The notes under the pieces are model-generated. The model was not told the origin of the DNA, searched no databases, and worked only from the letters and a program-made list of their open reading frames with translations. From UBA11540 sp003445125 (GTDB lineage: Bacteria > Bacillota > Clostridia > Oscillospirales > Ruminococcaceae): a stretch of DNA of 5,604 bases. The stretch lies in assembly GCA_937899435.1 (NCBI GenBank), contig CALBQG010000115.1, positions 1-5,604 of the forward strand, in the 5' to 3' direction. Both the position numbers and the translations under genes were made by a program. Positions within the stretch are counted from its first letter, which is position 1. The number at the start of each line of letters is the position of its first letter. This document shows positions 1 to 5,367 of the stretch, piece by piece.

Positions 1-840
1 CTACACACCGTGAATCATACCGATCATCATCGGTAAGGCAAACGTCAGAATCGACGAAACATTGAAGATCAAAGCAACCACGCAAATCACAACCAGCGAG
101 GAAACCGTCGTCAGTGTTGTATTGAATGTACGTCCCAAGCACTGATTCAGGCTTGTATTGACCAACTCGCCGATCGGTACTTCCGCTCCCATGGTCTTTC
201 TGTTTTCACGGATACGGTCATAGATAACGATCGTGTCATTCACCGAGTAACCCAAAATCGTCAACACAACGGCAATGAAGTTGGTATCAAAGTTGAAACG
301 GAAAATGACAAAGGTCAGATAGATGACCAGAATATCGTTGAGCAGTGCAATGACCGAGCAGACACCCGCCGACCAACCGCCGATTTTGCGGAAACGCCAG
401 CCGATATAGATAATCATCAGAACTGCCGCCAGTGCCACCGCGATCAGGCTCTTGATCAGAAGTTCTTTACCGATCGTCGGATTGACGGTACTGGATTCGA
501 CATATTTCACGCCATAGTCTTTTTCCACCGCCTCGGTAATCTCGTTAAGTTTTTCCAAGGTAATACCGTCGTTGGAAGCCAACGATACCACCAAGTTCTT
601 CGCTCCGGTCGCCAGGCTGTTGCTCTCGGAAACCGTTGCGCGTCCGGCGATATTCTCTACTGTGGCTTTGAACGCGTTCTGATCCACTTCGTTCTCATAC
701 GAATAGGTAATGATCGTACCGCCTTTGAACTCAATGCTGATATTGGGCGGAAGAATAAAGGACAGCACAAGAGCAGCAATCACAACAATTATGCTGAAGG
801 TAAAGAAATACTTTCTGTTTTTCACAAAATTGAATTTCAT
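1..840 (-). CDS. secF: Protein translocase subunit SecF, C-terminally short
   Basis: SecF pairs with SecD in the cytoplasmic membrane and uses the proton motive force to help complete SecYEG/SecA protein export. The visible protein is 279 residues. It has an N-terminal membrane helix (about 11-32), the SecD/SecF motif EFKGG (37-41), an external domain, then membrane helices including the conserved LGYSVND segment (196-202) followed by IVIYDRIREN. The ATG at 840 is chosen because GGAGGG lies 8 bases upstream and the ATG overlaps the secD stop as ATGA; an in-frame TTG at 864 lacks this support. The frame ends in TAG at bases 1-3, directly after MIGMIHGV. From my knowledge of the family, that segment normally continues with roughly 25-30 more residues (a Tyr- or Cys-Ser-Ser motif and the rest of the last helix). 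The gene is therefore either truncated by a nonsense change, affected by an edge error, or naturally short. Family identity is secure; intactness is not. Confidence 0.93.
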   Translation of the reverse strand: MKFNFVKNRKYFFTFSIIVVIAALVLSFILPPNISIEFKGGTIITYSYENEVDQNAFKATVENIAGRATVSESNSLATGAKNLVVSLASNDGITLEKLNEITEAVEKDYGVKYVESSTVNPTIGKELLIKSLIAVALAAVLMIIYIGWRFRKIGGWSAGVCSVIALLNDILVIYLTFVIFRFNFDTNFIAVVLTILGYSVNDTIVIYDRIRENRKTMGAEVPIGELVNTSLNQCLGRTFNTTLTTVSSLVVICVVALIFNVSSILTFALPMMIGMIHGV

Positions 841-2231
841 GCGTTCTTCCCTCCATACATCCAAAGTTTACGCATCGGTTTGAATTTGCAAAGCGAGGTG
901 AGCATCAGACGGGATGCCAAAACGCCCATCAGCAGGTTGCAGATAACACCGACAAACAGCGTATAACCGAACGAATAGATGACGCCGGAGGTGGAAGTTC
1001 CGAGGAAGCCCATCACCGGGCTGAGGATCTTCGCAAAGAAGCTGTTCGGATCACCGAACGCACCCATCAGAATCACAGAAACGATCAACACGGTGACGTT
1101 GCCGTCCAGCACTGCGGTAAAGGCTTTGGAATAACCGATATCAATCGCCTTCTCCAAGGTTCTTCCGCGCGCCAGTTCTTCTTTGATACGCTCACTGGTG
1201 ATGACATTGGCATCCACGCCGATACCGATTGCCAGAATGATACCGGCAATACCGGGCAGGGTCAGCGTAAAGCTCGGGATATTCGGGAAGAATCCGGAAA
1301 GAGCCGCCAGCGAGCCGGCAACTTGTCCGAGCAGAGCAACCGATGCTACCAGACCGGGCAAACGGTAAATTCCGACCATGATGCACACGATCAGTGCAAA
1401 GGCAATGATGCCTGCCAGAATCATGGCGTTGAGCGCATCGGCGCCCAAGGAAGCATTGATCGTATTATAATCCGCGACCGTAAGTTTGAACGGAAGCGCA
1501 CCGGCATTGATACGGTTTGCCAGATCCTTGGCGGAATCCGCCGTGAAGTTTCCGGTAATGACCGCGTTGCCGTCGGTGATCTGAGAATCAACCTTCGGGT
1601 AGGAAATCAGCGTTTCGTCCATCCAGATGGAAATGGTGCTGCCTTTCAGACGACCCGTAGCTTCGGAAAATTTCTCTTTACCGCTGTCTTTGAGTTTCAG
1701 AGACACAGCGTATTGATTGGAATCCGTCAATACCACCGCTTCCGCACTCTCCACATCCGAACCCGTCAGAATGACGTTTTCTTTTGTGGTTCCGCTCGGA
1801 GCGCCGGTCGTCGAATCGACTTCGTTTCCTTCACGGAATGTCAGCAGTGCCGTCTCGCCCAATTCCTTGACCGCAGTCGCCGGATTGAAGTCGCTCTCGT
1901 TCTCTTTCCACGGGAAACGAACGATGACACGGTGATTCGTATAGTCCGTATAGACCTCGGAATCGGTGATGTTCTGTGCCAGCAAACGGAGTTTGATGAC
2001 CGTTTCGGCAGCTTCCATCTGATCATCGGTGATATCGTCCTCGGTGTCCGGCTCAAACGTAGCCTCCACACCGCCGCGGATATCAATGCCCAGACGGATA
2101 TCGTCCACGCCTTTGATATAAGTCTTCGTGATATCCCCGTAAGTATTGCTCGCTCCGAAGAACGCAAAGTATGCCAGGCATACAATCAGCAACACCACGA
2201 TGAATACCGCTGGTTTACCAACCTTTCTCAT
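837..2231 (-). CDS. secD: Protein translocase subunit SecD
   Basis: SecD is the partner of SecF in the membrane-bound SecDF complex that helps pull preproteins across after SecA-driven translocation. The 464-residue product starts with a membrane helix (about 8-25), followed by the LGIDIRGG motif (47-54), a large extracytoplasmic region (to about 260), and a C-terminal block of membrane helices. That block carries the conserved GIGVDANV segment followed by ERIKEE. The loop after LMGAFG is longer than in classical SecD (about 20 extra residues before the YSFGYTLFVGV helix). The start is the ATG at 2231, because GGAGG sits 5 bases upstream; the in-frame TTG at 2243 lies directly against that ribosome binding site and is unlikely to be used. 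The stop overlaps the secF ATG by 4 bases, implying translational coupling. The gene has its own promoter (2285-2313) and can also be reached by readthrough from tgt. No yajC is present between tgt and secD. Confidence 0.96.
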   Translation of the reverse strand: MRKVGKPAVFIVVLLIVCLAYFAFFGASNTYGDITKTYIKGVDDIRLGIDIRGGVEATFEPDTEDDITDDQMEAAETVIKLRLLAQNITDSEVYTDYTNHRVIVRFPWKENESDFNPATAVKELGETALLTFREGNEVDSTTGAPSGTTKENVILTGSDVESAEAVVLTDSNQYAVSLKLKDSGKEKFSEATGRLKGSTISIWMDETLISYPKVDSQITDGNAVITGNFTADSAKDLANRINAGALPFKLTVADYNTINASLGADALNAMILAGIIAFALIVCIMVGIYRLPGLVASVALLGQVAGSLAALSGFFPNIPSFTLTLPGIAGIILAIGIGVDANVITSERIKEELARGRTLEKAIDIGYSKAFTAVLDGNVTVLIVSVILMGAFGDPNSFFAKILSPVMGFLGTSTSGVIYSFGYTLFVGVICNLLMGVLASRLMLTSLCKFKPMRKLWMYGGKNA

Positions 2232-2236
2232 GTTTA

Positions 2237-2241
2237 CCTCC
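2237..2241 (-). promoter_or_regulatory. Ribosome binding site deciding the secD start
   Basis: GGAGG on the minus strand ends 5 bases before the ATG at 2231. It lies next to the alternative TTG codon at 2243, so it rules against that longer reading and sets secD at 464 residues. Confidence 0.85.
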
Positions 2242-2250
2242 AAAAAGAAT

Positions 2251-2273
2251 ATTACCCATGTTCCTTGGGCAAT
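2251..2273 (-). other. Small hairpin in the secD leader
   Basis: On the minus strand ATTGCCC (2273-2267) can pair with GGGTAAT (2257-2251). This gives a 7-pair stem with one G-U pair and a 9-base loop. It begins only about 5-7 bases after the predicted transcript start and is followed by CTTTTT before the ribosome binding site. The stem is short and the U-run interrupted, so a strong terminator is unlikely. A 5'-terminal stabilising hairpin is as plausible. An alternative 4-pair stem (GTTC with GAAC) would exclude it. No known riboswitch is recognised. Confidence 0.35.
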
Positions 2274-2284
2274 GAACCCTATTG

Positions 2285-2313
2285 ATTATATTGCAAAACG
2301 GCAAAAAAGTCAA
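2285..2313 (-). promoter_or_regulatory. Sigma-A promoter of secD-secF
   Basis: On the minus strand the -35 box TTGACT (2313-2308) is separated by exactly 17 bases from a perfect -10 box TATAAT (2290-2285). Transcription should start near 2278-2280, giving a secD leader of roughly 48 bases. It lies just downstream of the tgt stop (2329), so secDF can be expressed independently of tgt. The boxes are read directly; activity is inferred. Confidence 0.85.
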
Positions 2314-2328
2314 GAACACCGACGGATT

Positions 2329-3459
2329 TTATATCCTTTTATCCAAAATTTCCCGATATTTCTTGTACCACTCTTCGTAATTGCCCTGTTCCAGCGCCTC
2401 CCGGATCTTTTCCATCAGCGTATTGTAGAACCACAGATTGTGCATTACCGTCAGCCTCTGTCCGAGCATCTCGTTTGCTTTCAGCAGGTGCCGCACATAC
2501 GCACGGCTGTGATGACGGCAGGTCGGGCAGTCGCAGTGTTCGTCAATCGGGCGGTCGTCCCGCTCGTATTTCGCGTTGAACATATTGCGTATGCCATCCC
2601 ACGTGAACAGATGTCCGTGTCTTGCATTGCGGCTGGGCATCACGCAGTCAAACAAATCCACCCCGCGCCAGACGGCTTCCAGAATATTCACCGGTGTGCC
2701 GACGCCCATCAGATACCGCGGTTTATCCGACGGCATAAACGGTTCCACGGAAGAAATCACCCGATACATATCTTCCGCCGGTTCTCCCACCGCAAGTCCA
2801 CCGATGGCATAACCGTCCAACTCCATATCGGCAATCCGCTTCATATGCTCGATGCGCAAATCGTCAAACGTGCAGCCCTGATTGATTCCGAACAGCAGTT
2901 GGTTTTTATTGATGGTGTCCTCCAGGGAATTGAGCCGCAGCATTTCCTTTTTACAGCGTGCAAGCCAGCGTGCCGTCCGTTCGCACGACTGTTTGGCGTA
3001 GCCGTACTGTGCGGGATTTTCCACGCACTCATCAAACGCCATGGCAATAGTGGACGCAAGATTGGACTGAATCTGCATACTCTGCTCCGGTCCGATAAAA
3101 ATGCGTCTGCCGTCGATATGCGAATTGAAGCTGACGCCTTCCTCGGTGATTTTTCGCAGTTTTGCCAGAGAAAACACCTGGAAGCCGCCGCTGTCCGTCA
3201 GAATCGGGCGCGACCACCCCATGAACTTATGCAGACCGCCCATTTCCTTCACCACTTCGTCTCCCGGACGCAGATGCAGATGGTAGGTATTGCAAAGTTC
3301 CACCTGGCATTTCAGGTCTGCCAAATCGTAAGAGGAAACGCCGCCCTTGATGGCAGCCGCCGTTCCCACATTCATAAATGCGGGCGTCTGCACGGTTCCG
3401 TGTACGGTGACAAACTCGCCGCGGCGGGCGTTTTTTTCTTTTTTTAACAATTGGTACAT
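2329..3459 (-). CDS. tgt: Queuine/preQ1 tRNA-guanine(34) transglycosylase
   Basis: This cytoplasmic enzyme swaps guanine-34 in the wobble position of GUN-anticodon tRNAs (Asp, Asn, His, Tyr) for a 7-deazaguanine, normally preQ1 in bacteria, on the way to queuosine. The 376-residue length is typical. Landmarks, with Zymomonas mobilis Tgt equivalents from memory, are: D89 in ILTDSGGFQ (Asp102), D143 and C145 in FDEC (Asp156, Cys158), GGLAVGE with V224 (Val233), the catalytic nucleophile D271 in FDCVMPSR (Asp280), and the zinc ligands C309, C311, C314 and H340. All are intact, so the enzyme should be active. The valine in GGLAVGE is the bacterial preQ1-type residue (glycine in the eukaryotic queuine enzyme). 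The ATG at 3459 has AGAGG 6 bases upstream. The gene has its own promoter (3590-3618) and lies upstream of secDF in the order common in Firmicutes, but queA is not beside it. Confidence 0.98.
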   Translation of the reverse strand: MYQLLKKEKNARRGEFVTVHGTVQTPAFMNVGTAAAIKGGVSSYDLADLKCQVELCNTYHLHLRPGDEVVKEMGGLHKFMGWSRPILTDSGGFQVFSLAKLRKITEEGVSFNSHIDGRRIFIGPEQSMQIQSNLASTIAMAFDECVENPAQYGYAKQSCERTARWLARCKKEMLRLNSLEDTINKNQLLFGINQGCTFDDLRIEHMKRIADMELDGYAIGGLAVGEPAEDMYRVISSVEPFMPSDKPRYLMGVGTPVNILEAVWRGVDLFDCVMPSRNARHGHLFTWDGIRNMFNAKYERDDRPIDEHCDCPTCRHHSRAYVRHLLKANEMLGQRLTVMHNLWFYNTLMEKIREALEQGNYEEWYKKYREILDKRI

Positions 3460-3589
3460 GAAAGACCTCTTTTCCTTTTCATCGAATCATCATGGCATCC
3501 CCCATGTTCACGGCATATCATCATTGGCTGTCCGCGAAGGGGGCTTGAAATGTTCGTAACCAACTTTCTCTTTGTGTTCATATCATCTA
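3460..3589 (-). other. Leader region of tgt, about 120 bases, function unknown
   Basis: This stretch between the tgt promoter and start codon holds no credible gene. On the minus strand it shows a 5-pair hairpin (CATGG with CCATG, 3506-3491), a CCCCC tract (3543-3539) that could pair with GGGGG (3503-3499), and an imperfect direct repeat. I recognise no preQ1-I, preQ1-II or preQ1-III pattern and no T-box. There is no strong stem followed by a U-run, so no clear terminator. The tgt ribosome binding site AGAGG is at 3470-3466. A regulatory role is possible only because the leader is longer than a minimal one. Confidence 0.4.
3486..3528. repeat. Imperfect short direct repeat in the tgt leader
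   Basis: On the plus strand ATCATCATGGC (3486-3496) recurs as ATCATCATTGGC (3517-3528), with one extra T. The copies start 31 bases apart, about three helical turns. They could be a protein-binding pair or chance in a low-complexity stretch; nothing else supports a function. Confidence 0.25.
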
Positions 3590-3618
3590 ATTATACTCAA
3601 AATCTACCTTTCGGTCAA
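3590..3618 (-). promoter_or_regulatory. Sigma-A promoter of tgt
   Basis: On the minus strand TTGACC (3618-3613) is followed after exactly 17 bases by a perfect TATAAT (3595-3590). The start point should be near 3583. It lies only 42 bases downstream of the stop of the last accessory gene, so tgt has a dedicated promoter directly at the junction with the accessory block. Confidence 0.87.
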
Positions 3619-3660
3619 TATGAACGCCCGAAGTTTTGCGAAAAAGTTACAATCCGAGGC

Positions 3661-4122
3661 TCATTCGCCCCAGTTTCCTTCAATCTCGAAGCCTGTGCCG
3701 TCCGCGAACGAATCGAGGGCATCACCGAGATATTTTCGATAGATTTCGCCGTTCTTGTCGAACCAAACGTGTGTGTCAATGCAGTTGTAATAGCCGCCAA
3801 TATCCTCGCTCGGAATGAGCGTTCGCAGGTCGGCGAGTTCCTTTTCCTCGCTGTCATCCAGTTCTCGCTCATTCGGAATCGCTTCCAGTTCGCAGATGCG
3901 GTCGTTTATTGCGGTTTCGAGCTGGTCAATGCCGTATTCAACCACCTGCCGCATGATGTAGTTGATGCCACTGATTTTGCGCATTTTGCAAGCGAGCAGC
4001 CCTTCGGCTACGTCTGCTCCGAGAATGTCGCACCAGTCATAGCCAACATCGTCAATCAGCTTCAGGTCCCAACTGCCGCAGTTCAATAACGTCATCAGGA
4101 AGTCCTCTCTGCCCGTAATCAT
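3661..4122 (-). CDS. Hypothetical acidic protein, last gene of accessory operon
   Basis: A 153-residue protein that I do not recognise. It is rich in Asp and Glu, especially in the segment 86-98 (ERELDDSEEKELA). A central part (about 55-103) looks helical and could form a short coiled coil. The C-terminal part carries CIDTHVWFDKNGEIYRKYLG (114-133), which reads like a small beta-hairpin fold. There is no signal peptide or membrane helix, so it is probably cytoplasmic. The ATG at 4122 overlaps the upstream stop as ATGA, and a strong AAGGAGGG ends 6 bases before it, so expression is well supported. It ends 42 bases before the tgt promoter. The position in a chain of overlapping small genes suggests a prophage or conjugative-element accessory protein; no function can be assigned. 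Confidence 0.8.
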   Translation of the reverse strand: MITGREDFLMTLLNCGSWDLKLIDDVGYDWCDILGADVAEGLLACKMRKISGINYIMRQVVEYGIDQLETAINDRICELEAIPNERELDDSEEKELADLRTLIPSEDIGGYYNCIDTHVWFDKNGEIYRKYLGDALDSFADGTGFEIEGNWGE

Positions 4123-4775
4123 CGTGCGCCCTCCTTGTCACTCTTTTTGTTGAAGCGGCAGCTATCCGTCTCGGTGCAGTAATCGCAGTTGTCATCGTAC
4201 TCGCCGTTCGGATGCTGGCACTCATCGCAGAGCATAAGCCGCTGACCGCAGTATGGGCAGTACGCCTTGTAGCCGAACATCTCTACGTCCCACCGCATTT
4301 CGACTTCCGTGTCGCAGTTGGGACACAGCTCAGTTACATATCCGCTTCTGCCGTACAGCTCAGGTTCGAGAAGCTCCAGCAGCTCGTTCGCATACCTTTG
4401 ACTACCCGACAGTTCGTACCACCAGCACTCGTTGTCATACACGGTATATTCAACGCAGTGCCAATTGTCAATGCTGTCATCGCCGAGTTTCGCATAGCTC
4501 GACGGGAAGGCTTTGTTCAGAAGCTCAACGCCGTTCTCGTTCAGCGGTTTGAACCATCTGTAGTCGTGGCTTTCGGGGTACTCGCCGCCGTCAAACGGAG
4601 AATGGTTGAGAGCCTCCTTGCACTCGATAACATCTTTGCTATCGGCGAGCTGTTTGCGGCAAGCCTCCAGCTCATAGTCTACGCAGTCGCTCTCCCTCTC
4701 AAACGTAGTGCCGTCATCGGCAACCCAAAACGCCTTTTCTTTCGGAACCATAACGGTTCTAATCTCAGTTTTCAT
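4119..4775 (-). CDS. Hypothetical protein with C-terminal zinc-ribbon cysteines
   Basis: A 218-residue protein. The N-terminal part starts with a short strand-like segment and then WVADDGTTFERESDCVDYE, a pattern I associate with uncharacterised clostridial phage proteins. The middle (about 60-145) is rich in aromatic and acidic residues. The C-terminus holds a classic zinc ribbon, CPNC (151-154) with CPYC (173-176), followed by further cysteines at 183, 186, 197, 200 and 206 that could bind a second metal. Zinc binding is a motif-based inference; nucleic-acid or protein binding is possible but no target is indicated. The ATG at 4775 is chosen because AAAGGA lies 9 bases upstream; the in-frame codon at 4805 is a TTG without support. 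It overlaps the upstream gene by 11 bases and the downstream one by 4 (ATGA). No signal peptide or membrane segment is seen. Confidence 0.85.
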   Translation of the reverse strand: MKTEIRTVMVPKEKAFWVADDGTTFERESDCVDYELEACRKQLADSKDVIECKEALNHSPFDGGEYPESHDYRWFKPLNENGVELLNKAFPSSYAKLGDDSIDNWHCVEYTVYDNECWWYELSGSQRYANELLELLEPELYGRSGYVTELCPNCDTEVEMRWDVEMFGYKAYCPYCGQRLMLCDECQHPNGEYDDNCDYCTETDSCRFNKKSDKEGAR

Positions 4776-4956
4776 TGTCCTCAATCCTTTCTCTGCCCAT
4801 AACAATTCGCGCGGGGTACTGCGGGCAATTCTCTCTGTACTCCTTCAGCCGCTGTTTTGCCTCGGTTCTGGTGAACTCTGTAAGCTCGTGTTCCCAGCCT
4901 TGCCCATAGTCCACCATCAGCTTCCAAATGTCACGAGTCTTTCTCTGATACGCCAT
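4765..4956 (-). CDS. Small hypothetical protein, mobile-element type
   Basis: A 63-residue, soluble protein beginning MAYQRKTRDIW and containing the run VDYGQGWEHELTE, a helical TRTEAKQRLKEY segment, and a C-terminal CPQYPARIV strand. From memory, small proteins of this shape (tyrosine-glycine-tryptophan core, then an RLKEY helix, then an ARIV strand) recur in clostridial prophages and conjugative elements without an assigned function. The ATG at 4956 is preferred: AAGGAGG lies 9 bases upstream, whereas the longer reading would need a TTG at 4986. The gene overlaps the upstream gene by 26 bases and the downstream one by 11, so the three are probably translated as one coupled unit. Confidence 0.75.
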   Translation of the reverse strand: MAYQRKTRDIWKLMVDYGQGWEHELTEFTRTEAKQRLKEYRENCPQYPARIVMGRERIEDNEN

Positions 4957-5119
4957 CTTTCCGTTCCTCCTTCCATTCCCATTCAAGCGGGCAATCGCTG
5001 TAAAAGTGGTCCTGCGGCGTGATTTCTTTCGTAGCCCCTTTACTGCACTTGTGCTTTTTCCAGTTGTAGTAGGGGCAATCGCCGCAGCAGCCGACCTCGA
5101 TTTTTATGTATCTGTGCAT
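4931..5119 (-). CDS. Small cysteine-rich hypothetical protein
   Basis: A 62-residue protein with cysteines at 11, 12, 15, 25 and 43, arranged as CCGDCPYY, then HKCSKG, then SDCPLEW. The spacing suggests a small metal-binding knuckle, most likely zinc, but this rests on the cysteine pattern alone. The C-terminus is highly charged (EWKEERKDG). The ATG at 5119 has AGGAGG 9 bases upstream. It overlaps the upstream gene by 16 bases and the downstream gene by 26. Short cysteine-rich proteins of this kind are common in phage and conjugative-element accessory regions of Clostridia; the role is unknown. Confidence 0.75.
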   Translation of the reverse strand: MHRYIKIEVGCCGDCPYYNWKKHKCSKGATKEITPQDHFYSDCPLEWEWKEERKDGVSEKDS

Positions 5120-5367
5120 TGTTTCTCGCCTCCTGCAACCTCATTCCAATACGGCGTATACTGGAACGCTACATCGTACATCGGTCTGCCTGAAATCTGG
5201 TCGGTGAAGGTCGAAACGAAGCTGTCCCTGTTAAGCCCTTCCTCCTTGAACCACTCATTGATGACTCTCCGCGTGAGCGGTGTGAGGTATACATAGAGGT
5301 CAGAGCAATGGTGGTACATTGCCTGCCGTGGATAGCCAGCTTCCACGAGCTTTTCCATCAGTGTCAT
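5104..5367 (-). CDS. Small hypothetical protein, mobile-element type
   Basis: An 87-residue, probably cytoplasmic protein starting MTLMEKLVEAGYP. It contains an aromatic/histidine segment (AMYHHCSDLYVYLTPL), a helix around VINEWFKEEGL, and a C-terminal TDQISGRPMYDVAFQYTPYW. I know no function for it; the pattern resembles small conserved proteins of clostridial mobile elements. The ATG at 5367 overlaps the upstream stop as ATGA and has AAAGGAG 11 bases upstream, a somewhat long spacing. An internal ATG at 5358 would be 20 bases away and is less likely. The 3' end overlaps the next gene by 16 bases. Confidence 0.75.
   Translation of the reverse strand: MTLMEKLVEAGYPRQAMYHHCSDLYVYLTPLTRRVINEWFKEEGLNRDSFVSTFTDQISGRPMYDVAFQYTPYWNEVAGGEKQCTDT

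Noticed and set aside
1323..2285. Long plus-strand open frame (320 codons) opposite secD
   Set aside because: Antisense shadow of secD; Arg- and Ile-rich sequence with no recognisable domain and no start signal.
2146..3447. Long plus-strand open frame (433 codons) opposite tgt
   Set aside because: It is antisense to a fully conserved tgt, has no ribosome binding site or family resemblance, and its composition (many His, Arg, Gln) is that of a shadow frame.
3491..3506. Terminator hairpin in the tgt leader
   Set aside because: The stem is only 5 pairs with a 6-base loop and is not followed by a U-run on the minus strand.
3461..3589. PreQ1 riboswitch upstream of tgt
   Set aside because: I looked for the compact preQ1-I hairpin with an A-rich tail and for the preQ1-II and preQ1-III layouts and found no convincing match.
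3619..3660. Terminator for the accessory operon
   Set aside because: Only a weak A/T-rich stem (TTTT with AAAA) is possible, with no GC stem and no U-tract after it.
3451..4089. Plus-strand open frames opposite the 153-residue gene and the tgt leader
   Set aside because: No Shine-Dalgarno, no domain, and the minus-strand gene has a strong ribosome binding site and ATGA coupling.
4212..4802. Plus-strand open frame (196 codons) opposite the zinc-ribbon gene
   Set aside because: The minus strand encodes clear CxxC motifs with good translation signals; the plus frame is a mirror of that composition.
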